DNA of 64,000 bases from JAHRAW01 sp963693025 (lineage in GTDB: Bacteria > Pseudomonadota > Gammaproteobacteria > Arenicellales > Poriferihabitantaceae), in NCBI GenBank assembly GCA_963693025.1, contig OY843749.1, positions 1,178,001 through 1,242,000 of the forward strand. The letters are read 5' to 3'. The notes below the pieces were generated by a model that ran no database searches, was not told the DNA's origin, and was given only the letters and a program-made list of their open reading frames with translations. Positions 35,777-44,250 of this stretch are shown in pieces; position 1 is the first letter of the stretch, and every line of letters begins with the position of its first letter. A program made the position numbers and the translations under genes.

Positions 35777-36741
35777 ATAATACAATTCGAGTATCGCTGG
35801 CCGGTGCCGGTGCGTTTGGTCTGAAACATCTTGACGGCATTAAAAATATCGCCGGTGTGGAAGTCATATCACTGGTTGACCCCACCCCTGGCAGGGCCGC
35901 AACCGTGGCAAAAGAATATGGCATTGACCACGCCGCCACCGATCTTGCCGAGAGCCTGGCACTGGCGGAAGTAGATGCCGTGGTCCTGTGTACACCAACT
36001 CCGTTGCACGCCGCCCAGGCCACTCAATGCCTCAGAGCGGGTAAACATGTCGAGGTAGAAATCCCACTGGCTGACCGACTGTTCGATGCCGAAAACGTGG
36101 CCAGCCTGCAACGGGAAACCGGACTGGTTGCGATGTGCGGCCACACCAGGCGGTTTAATCCGAGTCACCAGTGGATACGTCATAAAATTACATCCGGCGA
36201 ATTCACCCTCCAGCATTTGGATGCGCAGACTTATTTTTTTCGTCGCACGAACATCAATGCGTTGGGTGAACCACGTTCATGGACAGATCATCTGCTGTGG
36301 CATCACGCCGCCCATACCGTCGATTTATTTCAGTACCAATGCGGCAACCAGGTAACCCAGGCCAGTGTCATCCAGGGGCCGATCCACCCCGAGCTCGGTA
36401 TTGCAATGGATATGGGCATTCAACTGAAAGCAACGAACGGGGCAATCTGCACGTTGTCGATGTCGTTCAATAACGACGGCCCGCTGGGTACGTTCTTTCG
36501 CTATATCGGCGACTCCGGGACTTACATCGCCCGTTACGACGAGTTGGTCACCGGTAAGGAAGAGGCTATTGACGTAAGTAACGTGGATGTATCACTAAAC
36601 GGCATTGAGCTGCAGGATCGAGAGTTTTTTGCCGCAATCAGGGATGGGCGCGAACCGAATGCGAGCGTTGCCAGCGTATTGCCATGCTATCAAGTGTTAC
36701 ACCATCTGGAACAACAACTGCCGCACGAGGATGGCTACTGA
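35773..36741 (+). CDS. ligC: 4-carboxy-2-hydroxymuconate-6-semialdehyde dehydrogenase
   Basis: 322-residue Gfo/Idh/MocA oxidoreductase. LAGAGAFGLKHLDGIKNI is the NAD(P)-binding start. GHTRRFNPSHQWI and YFFRRTNINALGEPRSWTDH followed by LLWHHAAHTVDLF match LigC closely. It oxidises the hemiacetal form of the ring-cleavage product to PDC. It overlaps ligB by four bases. Confidence 0.92.
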   Translation: MNNTIRVSLAGAGAFGLKHLDGIKNIAGVEVISLVDPTPGRAATVAKEYGIDHAATDLAESLALAEVDAVVLCTPTPLHAAQATQCLRAGKHVEVEIPLADRLFDAENVASLQRETGLVAMCGHTRRFNPSHQWIRHKITSGEFTLQHLDAQTYFFRRTNINALGEPRSWTDHLLWHHAAHTVDLFQYQCGNQVTQASVIQGPIHPELGIAMDMGIQLKATNGAICTLSMSFNNDGPLGTFFRYIGDSGTYIARYDELVTGKEEAIDVSNVDVSLNGIELQDREFFAAIRDGREPNASVASVLPCYQVLHHLEQQLPHEDGY

Positions 36742-36831
36742 ACGCGCCTGCCATGTGGAAAAATTCCGCTTGGCCGAGTGAAATTTGTATGTTTTACCTT
36801 ACCTCTTCAATCCAACACATGAGGAAATACG

Positions 36832-37857
36832 ATGTCGATTAAAAAAATGATGTACACCGTGGTTACGGCTTGCCTCGGGTTCACCCAGGTGCATGCGGAC
36901 AATGTGACGCTGACTGTTCACCACTTTCTGAGCTCCAAGGCGCCGCCCCATGCACGGTTTATCGAACCTTGGACTAGGCAAATCGAGCAAGCGTCCAACG
37001 GGCGAATAAAGTTCGAGATATTCCCTGCCATGTCCCTGGGCGGGAAACCGCCTGAGCTGTACGGCCAGGTACGTGACGGGGTGGCGGATATTGTCTGGAC
37101 GTTGGGTGGTTATACGCCTGGGGTTTTCCCACGCACCGAAGTATTTGAACTGCCGTCGGTGCATACCGGTAGCGCAGCGGCGACCACCGCCGCGATTCAG
37201 GAAAACTTTTCGTTGCTCACCGAGGATTTTACGGATGTGCACCCGTTGCTGGTGCATGCACATGCCGGTAATTTACTGCACATGCGTAACAAACGGGTTA
37301 CCTCGGTGGATGACCTCAAAGGGCTGAAAATCAGAACCCCAACGCGTACTGGCGGTTGGATGATCGAGAGTTGGGGAGCGGAGCCAGTGGGTATGCCGGT
37401 GCCGGCAGTGCCACAAGCATTGTCAAAAAACAACATTGACGGGGTGCTGGTACCATTTGAAATTGTACCGGCAATCAAACTCCAAGAACTCACCGAGTAT
37501 TCAATCCTCGGTGCAGACGGATCCCGTTTTGGTACGTCGGTATTCATGTTCATGATGAACAAGGCGCGTTACAACCAACTGCCGGATGACCTGAGGTTGA
37601 TTATCGACAAACATTCGGGCGCCGCCATCGCCGGTCAGGTGGGAGAACTATGGGACGAAATGGAAACACCCGGCAAGAAAATGCAGATCGATTCTGGCGG
37701 TGAAATCATTGGGCTTACCGCCGCCGCCAAGGCGAAGTTTGATGCATTGAGTCAAGGCATTGAGGAGCGTTGGGCGACTGAAGCGACAGACAGAGGCATT
37801 GACGCCACGACCTTAATCGAATCCACCAAGGCATCGGTCATTCGAGCATCTCGCTAG
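36832..37857 (+). CDS. TRAP transporter substrate-binding protein (DctP family), aromatic acid operon
   Basis: 341 residues. Signal peptide (about 1-22, ending VHADN) and DctP fold: TLTVHHFLSSKAPPHARFIEP, then LKGLKIRTPTRTGGWMIESW with the conserved Arg that binds a carboxylate. It is encoded in the middle of the protocatechuate operon with its own DctQ and DctM, so 4-hydroxybenzoate or protocatechuate is the likely ligand (inference). Confidence 0.9.
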   Translation: MSIKKMMYTVVTACLGFTQVHADNVTLTVHHFLSSKAPPHARFIEPWTRQIEQASNGRIKFEIFPAMSLGGKPPELYGQVRDGVADIVWTLGGYTPGVFPRTEVFELPSVHTGSAAATTAAIQENFSLLTEDFTDVHPLLVHAHAGNLLHMRNKRVTSVDDLKGLKIRTPTRTGGWMIESWGAEPVGMPVPAVPQALSKNNIDGVLVPFEIVPAIKLQELTEYSILGADGSRFGTSVFMFMMNKARYNQLPDDLRLIIDKHSGAAIAGQVGELWDEMETPGKKMQIDSGGEIIGLTAAAKAKFDALSQGIEERWATEATDRGIDATTLIESTKASVIRASR

Positions 37858-37926
37858 TCGATACAGTGCTGTGGCGGGTTAGCTTGAACTTTCCAAATCC
37901 GCCCCGCACCATCTAAGAGGTTTCCT

Positions 37927-38436
37927 TTGCGCAAGTTGCTGGAATCCACAATCACTGTCTGGGCGTTACTGGGCGGCGTATTGCTACTGACCATCGTTCT
38001 GGTCACCACGGTCAACGTTGGTGCATTTACCCTCGACCGTATCGCCCGACTGTTTGATTTTCACGTGCCCGGTCTGTCCGGTTATGAAGATTTTGTGCGC
38101 TTAGGAGTTAGTGCCGCCGCACTGATGTTTTTCCCTTACTGCCAGCTCCGGCGTGGCCACGTCAAAGTTGATTTGCTGGTTCGTTACTTTCCCCCGCGCC
38201 TGCAAAAAGCCTTGGATATTCTGTGGTTATTGATTACTGCTACTATCGCCGTTGGCCTCGCCCGCTACATGCTGGCAGGGCTAGGGGAATCACGGTCCGA
38301 CCATGTGATGTCCCCGGTGCTGGATTGGCCTGAATGGCCATTTTACGCACCCGGCATTATTTCCCTAATTCTCTGGGCCGTCGTTGCGCTGACGCAGATT
38401 GGGTTGGGCCAAGACACGGAGCCGAAACGTGGGTGA
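37927..38436 (+). CDS. TRAP transporter small permease (DctQ family), aromatic acid operon
   Basis: 169 residues with four membrane helices and the LRRGHVKVDLLVR segment between helices 2 and 3 typical of DctQ. The start codon is TTG at 37927. It overlaps the DctM gene by 8 bp. Confidence 0.85.
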   Translation: MRKLLESTITVWALLGGVLLLTIVLVTTVNVGAFTLDRIARLFDFHVPGLSGYEDFVRLGVSAAALMFFPYCQLRRGHVKVDLLVRYFPPRLQKALDILWLLITATIAVGLARYMLAGLGESRSDHVMSPVLDWPEWPFYAPGIISLILWAVVALTQIGLGQDTEPKRG

Positions 38437-39820
38437 GCGGGAATTGATTGGCGTTGCAGGCCTGGCATTGATGTTCGGTTTGCTGATTTTTCGAATTCCG
38501 GTCGGCCTTGCCATGATCGTGGTGGGTATTGGCGGAAATTATGCGCTGAGTTTAGTGGTACCTTACCTGCGTTTTGAGCCGTATATGAAGCAATTCAAAT
38601 CTTTGCTGTGGAGCAACATGGCGAACTACGAGCTGTCCGTGGTACCGCTGTTCATTCTGATGGGTTATTTGGCCAGCCGTGCCAATCTCAGTCGCGATCT
38701 ATTTCATGGCATGAACGCAGTATTGGGACGTTTTCGGGGCGGCGTTGCCATGGCAGCGGTCGGTGCCTGTGCAGGGTTCGGTGCAGTATGCGGTTCCTCG
38801 CTGGCGACCGCATCAACCATGGGGCGAGTCGCGTTACCGGAACTGAAACGCTTGCGCTACGCCGGCCGCTTGAGCACCGGCACGCTGGCCGCCGGTGGCA
38901 CCCTCGGCATACTCATTCCTCCCTCGGTGGCGTTGGTGATTTACGCAATCATCGTTGAAGCATCGATCATTCGCATGTTTCAGGCGGCGGTGGTCCCCGG
39001 GCTCATTGCAGTGGCGTTCTTTTTGTTGGTGATCATGTTGTCGGTACGCCTAAACCCGGCGGTAGCACCAGGCGTTGAAACGTTTTCCTCCGCCGAGAGA
39101 CGCGTTGCGCTACAGCGCATGATACCGGTTGTGTTGATATTCGGGTCCATCATACTCGGCCTGGGGCTCGGATTATTCACCCCCACACCGGCGGCGGCAG
39201 TCGGGGTTTTTCTGGTGATGTGCTACGGCTTTTTTCTGCGAGGGAGGCATGGCGGCGGGTTGAATCTTCAGGGCATCAAGTCTTCGTTACTGGAAACCGC
39301 GGTAACTGCCGGCATGATCTACTTCATTATATTCGGCGCTGAGGTCTTGAAGACATTCTTTACCCGCTCAGGACTGCCCGCCGCCCTCGCCGCCTGGGCT
39401 GGTGCCAGCGGACTTGACCCGTGGTTTTTACTCATTTTCATGCTGCTGATTTTTATCGTATTGGGATGTTTTATGGATTCGCTGGCGATGATCCTCGTGA
39501 TGGTGCCATTTTTCTGGCCGGCACTGGTGGATTTGAACGGCGGCGATTACGTGAGTACTGACACCGCAGCTTATGGTATGGATATCGATCACCTGAAACT
39601 ATGGTTTGGCATTCTCGCCCTAGTCGTGATAGAACTTGGACTGATCACACCACCGATCGGGTTGAACGTGTTCATCATCAACATGTTGGCACACGACGTC
39701 CCCATGTCCGAGACCTTTCGTGGCGTAGTGCCGTTTATCGGCATTGAGGTAGTTCGTATCGTATTATTACTGCTGGTTCCCGGTCTCGTGCTGTTGCTAC
39801 CCGGCGGGTTGTCGCCATGA
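38429..39820 (+). CDS. TRAP transporter large permease (DctM family), aromatic acid operon
   Basis: About 463 residues from GTG 38429 with 12 or so membrane helices. Typical features: FGAVCGSSLATASTMGRVALPE, GTLAAGGTLGILIPPSVALVIYA split over two segments, and FMDSLAMILVMVPFFWP. It forms the Na-dependent importer with DctP and DctQ. It overlaps pobA by four bases. Confidence 0.9.
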   Translation: MGERELIGVAGLALMFGLLIFRIPVGLAMIVVGIGGNYALSLVVPYLRFEPYMKQFKSLLWSNMANYELSVVPLFILMGYLASRANLSRDLFHGMNAVLGRFRGGVAMAAVGACAGFGAVCGSSLATASTMGRVALPELKRLRYAGRLSTGTLAAGGTLGILIPPSVALVIYAIIVEASIIRMFQAAVVPGLIAVAFFLLVIMLSVRLNPAVAPGVETFSSAERRVALQRMIPVVLIFGSIILGLGLGLFTPTPAAAVGVFLVMCYGFFLRGRHGGGLNLQGIKSSLLETAVTAGMIYFIIFGAEVLKTFFTRSGLPAALAAWAGASGLDPWFLLIFMLLIFIVLGCFMDSLAMILVMVPFFWPALVDLNGGDYVSTDTAAYGMDIDHLKLWFGILALVVIELGLITPPIGLNVFIINMLAHDVPMSETFRGVVPFIGIEVVRIVLLLLVPGLVLLLPGGLSP

Positions 39821-41004
39821 AAACGTCTACCAACGTCGGCATTGTCGGTGCCGGTCCCGCCGGGCTACTGCTGTCGCGATTACTGCATCTTGCGGGTATC
39901 GGCAATGTGGTGCTGGAACGTCAAAGCAAAGAGTACGTACTTGGGCGCATCCGTGCTGGTGTACTTGAGCAGGGTACAGTCAACATCCTGCATGAAGCAC
40001 GGGTCGGATCACGCTTGGATGTGAAGGGGCTGGTGCACGACGGCTTTGGGATTTGCTATGACGGCCGGATTACCAGAGTTGATCTCAACCGTCTGACCGG
40101 GAAGTCGGTCACGGTGTACGGTCAAACCGAAATTACCAAAGACTTAATAGATGCACTGACCGATGACGACCATTCACCGATTTACCAAGCCAAGGATGCG
40201 CGCATCCATGGACTTGAATCAGATAAACCATCGCTACACTACCGAAAAGATGGCCGGGATTTTGAATTGCGGTGTGACTATATCGCCGGATGCGATGGGT
40301 TTCATGGAATCAGTCGCCACGCCATTCCGGAGTCGGTTTTACGTGAACATGAACGAGTGTACCCGTTCGGCTGGCTGGGGATACTGTCGGATACGCCGCC
40401 GGTTTCCGCAGAGTTGTTGTATGTTTGTCACCCACTCGGATTCGTGCTTTGTAGTCAACGCTCCAAGATACGGAGCCGCTACTACATCCAATGGTCGCCG
40501 GATGAAGGCGTAGACACGTGGTCGGATGGGCGATTCTGGTCTGAGTTACGTGCCCGGTTACCCGAGTCTCTTGCGGATACGCTGGTAACCGGCTCTGTCA
40601 TCGAAAAAAGCGTTGCGCCACTTCGAAGTTATGTCGTCGAACCCATGCGTTATAAGCACCTGTTTCTGGCCGGCGATGCTGCTCACATCGTCCCGCCCAC
40701 TGGTGCCAAGGGCTTGAATCTCGCGGTCTCGGATGTCTACCTGCTGGCACAAGCGCTGGTGGCCCGGTATCATGCAACGGATGATACATTGCTGGAACAA
40801 TACTCCAAGCAGTGTCTCGAACGTGTATGGAAAGCGGAGCGGTTTTCATGGTGGATGACATCATTGTTGCACAACTTTCCCGATGATGATCCATTTTCCC
40901 GAAGGCTCCGCCAGGCGGAAATAGATTACCTGACTGACTCCGTGGCGATGCAAACTACGGTCGCTGAAAATTATGTGGGACTACCAATCGAGAGTCAAAC
41001 TTAA
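39817..41004 (+). CDS. pobA: 4-hydroxybenzoate 3-monooxygenase
   Basis: 395-residue FAD monooxygenase converting 4-hydroxybenzoate to protocatechuate with NAD(P)H and O2. VGIVGAGPAGLLLSRLLHL (GxGxxG) is followed by RIRAGVLEQGTVNILHE (PobA-specific), the DG motif region CDYIAGCDGFHGISR, and FLAGDAAHIVPPTGAKGLNLA (second FAD motif). Length and motifs match PobA. It feeds the LigAB step. Confidence 0.95.
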   Translation: MKTSTNVGIVGAGPAGLLLSRLLHLAGIGNVVLERQSKEYVLGRIRAGVLEQGTVNILHEARVGSRLDVKGLVHDGFGICYDGRITRVDLNRLTGKSVTVYGQTEITKDLIDALTDDDHSPIYQAKDARIHGLESDKPSLHYRKDGRDFELRCDYIAGCDGFHGISRHAIPESVLREHERVYPFGWLGILSDTPPVSAELLYVCHPLGFVLCSQRSKIRSRYYIQWSPDEGVDTWSDGRFWSELRARLPESLADTLVTGSVIEKSVAPLRSYVVEPMRYKHLFLAGDAAHIVPPTGAKGLNLAVSDVYLLAQALVARYHATDDTLLEQYSKQCLERVWKAERFSWWMTSLLHNFPDDDPFSRRLRQAEIDYLTDSVAMQTTVAENYVGLPIESQT

Positions 41005-41005
41005 G

Positions 41006-41773
41006 ATGTACTATAAAACCATACTGATTACCGGGGCATCATCTGGCATCGGTAGCGCAATCGCGAAAGCTGCCGCCGGGGTCGGATTACAAGTAATCCT
41101 GTTGGCACGTCGGTTAGACCGCCTGCGAGAGATCCAAGCGCAACTGGGTGTCGATACGCAAAGCCATATCTTAAATTGCGATGTGACCGATCTCGATGCG
41201 CTTAGAGTCTGCCTCAATACTTTGCCCGATGAGTTCTCGCGGATTGATGTGTTGGTAAATAATGCCGGTCTTGCCCTTGGGGTTGGCAATGCACAATCGG
41301 CAGAATGGGATGACTGGCGGGTGATGATAGATACCAACTGTAAAGCCATCGCGTTTTTGGTTAATTTTCTGTTGCCGAAAATGGTTGAGCGCAACCTTGG
41401 CCATATCGTCAATTTGGGATCCGTGGCCGGCAATTACCCTTACCCTGGCGGACATATTTATGCGGCGTCCAAAGCTTTCGTTGCGGAACTCACCCGCAAC
41501 CTAAAGGCCGACTTGCTTGGTACTGCGGTCCGAGTCAGCAACATAGAACCTGGCATGGTTGGGGGCGATACCGAGTTCTCACTGGTGCGTCACCATGGCG
41601 ACCAACAGGCTGCCGATAAACTCAGACAAGGTTTTCAGGCGTTGGAGCCAATCGACATCGCCAATATCGTGTTGTGGATTTTGAATCAGCCGCCACACGT
41701 CAACTTGAACCGTGTCGAGGTCATGTCGATTACCCAGGCCCCGGGGCGAATGGTGTACCACAAAGAAACTTGA
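41006..41773 (+). CDS. Short-chain dehydrogenase/reductase in the protocatechuate operon
   Basis: 255-residue SDR. ILITGASSGIGSAIAKAA gives the TGxxxGxG cofactor loop, followed by LVNNAGLALG and YAASKAFVAEL with the catalytic Tyr-x3-Lys. It resembles YdfG-type NADP-dependent 3-hydroxyacid dehydrogenases. No role in the canonical pathway is assigned; it may act on a related aromatic or hydroxy acid (inference). It starts two bases after pobA. Confidence 0.85.
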   Translation: MYYKTILITGASSGIGSAIAKAAAGVGLQVILLARRLDRLREIQAQLGVDTQSHILNCDVTDLDALRVCLNTLPDEFSRIDVLVNNAGLALGVGNAQSAEWDDWRVMIDTNCKAIAFLVNFLLPKMVERNLGHIVNLGSVAGNYPYPGGHIYAASKAFVAELTRNLKADLLGTAVRVSNIEPGMVGGDTEFSLVRHHGDQQAADKLRQGFQALEPIDIANIVLWILNQPPHVNLNRVEVMSITQAPGRMVYHKET

Positions 41774-41819
41774 AAGCCGGTATCATCCGAACAACATCCG
41801 TCACTGTCGCGATACTCCG

Positions 41820-42548
41820 ATGAAACCAACTGTCGTACGAAACATCACGCGTGCCCCGCTGGACCTGGTCGATCAATTGGGTGCATTCGGGGTTGCAACG
41901 GTACATGAAGCACAAGGCCGAAGTGGCCTTATGCTACCGTACCTGCGGCCGATCTATCCGGGGGCAAGGGTTGCTGGTACTGCAGTCACCGTGCTCACCC
42001 AGCCTGGTGATAACTGGATGATCCACGTCGCCATCGAGTGCTGCCAAGCCGGAGATGTATTACTGGTCGCCTGCACTGCGGAAAATACCGACGGCATGTT
42101 TGGCGATTTGCTAGCCACCTCCGCAAAAGCGCATGGAGTACGGGGACTGGTAACCGACACCGGTGTGCGGGATGTCGCCGATTTACAAGCGATGGCTTTT
42201 CCGGTTTGGGCGCGGGCGATTTCAGCCAGAGGTACGGTAAAAAACACCCCGGGTAGCGTCAACATCCCCGTGGTTTGCGCTGGACAAAGTATCAACCCCG
42301 GAGACATCGTGGTGGCGGATGACGATGGAGTGGTGGTAGTGTCAAGCTATACTGCGGCTGACGTATTCACCCGTGCCCAGGAACGGACGGCGAACGAGGT
42401 AGCCAAACGCCAGCAGCTGGCGGACGGTGTGCTGGGCCTGGATATCTACGACATGCGTCCGCGTCTGGAAGCTGCCGGATTGGTTTATGTCGACACCCCG
42501 GCTGACTTGGTAGTGAATCCGACAACCGACCTAAAAAAGGCACGATGA
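41820..42548 (+). CDS. ligK: 4-carboxy-4-hydroxy-2-oxoadipate aldolase
   Basis: 242-residue class II pyruvate aldolase of the HMG/CHA family (RraA-like fold). Segments GVATVHEAQGRSGLMLPYLRP, GDNWMIHVAIECCQAGDVLLV, GVRGLVTDTGVRDVADL and ADDDGVVVV include the Arg-Asp pair and metal site. It splits 4-carboxy-4-hydroxy-2-oxoadipate to pyruvate and oxaloacetate, the last pathway step. ATG 41820 is chosen. Confidence 0.93.
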   Translation: MKPTVVRNITRAPLDLVDQLGAFGVATVHEAQGRSGLMLPYLRPIYPGARVAGTAVTVLTQPGDNWMIHVAIECCQAGDVLLVACTAENTDGMFGDLLATSAKAHGVRGLVTDTGVRDVADLQAMAFPVWARAISARGTVKNTPGSVNIPVVCAGQSINPGDIVVADDDGVVVVSSYTAADVFTRAQERTANEVAKRQQLADGVLGLDIYDMRPRLEAAGLVYVDTPADLVVNPTTDLKKAR

Positions 42549-43621
42549 CCATCGGCATTCCATGTACCTGGATGCGTGGCGGTACCTCAAAGGGTGCTTA
42601 TTTCGTAAAGGATGATTTACCACAGGATGAACGCATGCGAGATGCGCTGTTAATGTCCGTAATGGGGTCCCCGAACCCGCGCCAAATTGATGGCATCGGT
42701 GGGGCTGACCCGCTGACCAGTAAAGTCGCCGTGGTGTCACGGTCTGCCCGGCCTGGCGTAAATTTAGATTATCTTTTTCTGCAAGTGTTTGTTGACCGCC
42801 CGATGGTCACCGACAAGCAAAACTGCGGCAATATTCTGGCTGGAGTAGCACAATTTGCGATAGAGAAAGGATTGGCAAAAGCCGTCCCGGGTCAAACCGA
42901 ACTCGGCATATATATGGTCAACAGCAATCAAGTTGCGATTGTGACGATTGAGACGCCGGATGGCATGGTGATTTATAACGGCGATGCGTGGATTGACGGT
43001 GTACCCGGGACCGCGGCGCCGGTGCTTTTGAATTTTCCCGAGGCGACCGGCTCAACTTGCGGCTCCCTGCTCCCCACCGGTAACGCAATTGACCGCATTG
43101 ACGGCATTCAAGTTACGTGCATAGACAACGGCATGCCAGTGGTTGTCATGCGAGCGTGTGACCTTGGTGTCCGTGGCGATGAATCCCGGACGACACTGGA
43201 TGTGGATGATGCGCTTAAAGCAAAACTCGAAACACTTCGTTTGCAAGCTGGACACCGCATGGGACTCGGCGATGTACGGGAGATGTCGGTGCCAAAAATG
43301 ACCATGGTAGCACCATCTCGAAACGGCGGCACCATTGCTACGCGAACCTTCATCCCGCATCGTTGCCACGCATCCATTGGGGTACTTGGTGCGGTCAGCG
43401 TAGCCACCGCATGCATGCTACCCGACACGCCAGCGGCTACTCAGATCGAACACACCAATCAGACCGCGCAAGGTGAGCGGTTGATTTCTATTGAGCACCC
43501 GACCGGCGAGACCAGCGTCATGATGGACGTATCAGTTGCGGAAGAGCAACTAACTGTGCGGCGGGCCGCGATTCTACGTACCGCACGAAAGCTGTTTGAA
43601 GGCCGCGTATTTCCCCGGTGA
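42545..43621 (+). CDS. galD: 4-oxalomesaconate tautomerase (PrpF family)
   Basis: 358 residues of the PrpF/GalD isomerase family. IPCTWMRGGTSKGAYF is the conserved first motif with the active Ser-Lys region, followed by DGIGGADPLTSKVAVVS and TDKQNCGNILAGVAQFAIE. In protocatechuate 4,5-cleavage this tautomerises the keto to the enol form of 4-oxalomesaconate (GalD/LigU role). It overlaps ligK by four bases and ends the operon. Confidence 0.9.
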   Translation: MTIGIPCTWMRGGTSKGAYFVKDDLPQDERMRDALLMSVMGSPNPRQIDGIGGADPLTSKVAVVSRSARPGVNLDYLFLQVFVDRPMVTDKQNCGNILAGVAQFAIEKGLAKAVPGQTELGIYMVNSNQVAIVTIETPDGMVIYNGDAWIDGVPGTAAPVLLNFPEATGSTCGSLLPTGNAIDRIDGIQVTCIDNGMPVVVMRACDLGVRGDESRTTLDVDDALKAKLETLRLQAGHRMGLGDVREMSVPKMTMVAPSRNGGTIATRTFIPHRCHASIGVLGAVSVATACMLPDTPAATQIEHTNQTAQGERLISIEHPTGETSVMMDVSVAEEQLTVRRAAILRTARKLFEGRVFPR

Positions 43622-43627
43622 ACAATT

Positions 43628-43831
43628 CTAATCGTGTCGCATCACGATTCGTTGCACCGACTGTATCAACCTCACTGTAGCCACCCGCGCAACACACCCT
43701 AAATCTATCACCATGGCGAGGTTCATGTACCAAGCACCTGCGCGGACGTAGGCGATGTCCAACACCCACGCTTCATTGGGCTTGACGACGGTGGAGTCTT
43801 GATTTAATGCTCCACAATACCGTTCGGACAT
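43628..43831 (-). pseudogene. IS3-family transposase fragment
   Basis: A 67-residue frame with KPNEAWVLDIAYVRAGAWYM followed by NLAMVIDL. This resembles the first catalytic-Asp region of the IS3-group integrase core (NQ-WV-DITYI ... L--VIDLFSR). Both ends of a normal OrfB are missing and no inverted repeats are visible. It lies between the island operon and the right-hand tRNA-Ala repeat, and is the only mobility relic there. Confidence 0.7.
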
Positions 43832-43950
43832 TACGCATCACAGTTAAATTCAAGGGATCGAGCAAACCTTTTGATTTAATAGCCGAAACTGTTAAACCAG
43901 TCGCCCAAAATGGCGACGCAAAAAGTGTCAATTTGAGTAATCATGAAATT

Positions 43951-44026
43951 TGGTGGAGCCAGGCGGGATCGAACCGCCGACCTCCTGCGTGCAAGGCAGG
44001 CGCTCTCCCAGCTGAGCTATGGCCCC
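43951..44026 (-). tRNA. tRNA-Ala (TGC), intact
   Basis: 76 nt with encoded CCA. GGGGCCA/TGGCTCC acceptor, D arm GCTC AGCTGGGA GAGC, anticodon arm CTGCCTTGCACGCAG (TGC), T arm GCGG TTCGATC CCGC. It is normally found in the 16S-23S spacer. The 3' 54 bp are identical to 31354-31407. The intact copy combines the original 5' part with the island-side 3' part. Confidence 0.95.
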
Positions 44027-44063
44027 CAAAACCGCGCCACCCATGCCGTGGCATGGGTGGCTG

Positions 44064-44093
44064 ATTATAGGCACCACTCACTCGCCGTGTCGA
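44064..44093 (-). promoter_or_regulatory. Sigma70-like promoter of tRNA-Ala
   Basis: On the minus strand TCGACA (44088-44093), 18-bp spacer, TATAAT (44064-44069), about 38 bp before the tRNA 5' end. A perfect hairpin (CACCCATGCC/GGCATGGGTG) lies between promoter and tRNA. Confidence 0.6.
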
Positions 44094-44250
44094 TGTTTTT
44101 TTGCGAAATTTGGCGAGTTTTTCAGCCGCCACCGGGCCTTGTTTCCTCCAACCGTCCCGGATAGTATTGTATATAATTGGCACTTGAATGGTGGCGGATG
44201 CGTCGCCACAGCCATTTTACTTTCTGACCCTGTTGCCCGAGGAGGGAACG

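Larger units (their letters stand above)
31354..44004. mobile_element. 12.5-kb genomic island with complete 4-hydroxybenzoate/protocatechuate pathway
   Basis: The segment is bounded by perfect 54-bp direct repeats of tRNA-Ala. It holds one LysR gene and a single long operon of eleven catabolic and transport genes, transcribed against the rRNA direction. No integrase or recombinase gene is present; only a transposase fragment (43628-43831) survives next to the right end. Codon use and base composition are visibly less GC-rich than in the first 27 kb. I infer a tRNA-targeted integrative element that has lost its mobility genes. Confidence 0.85.
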
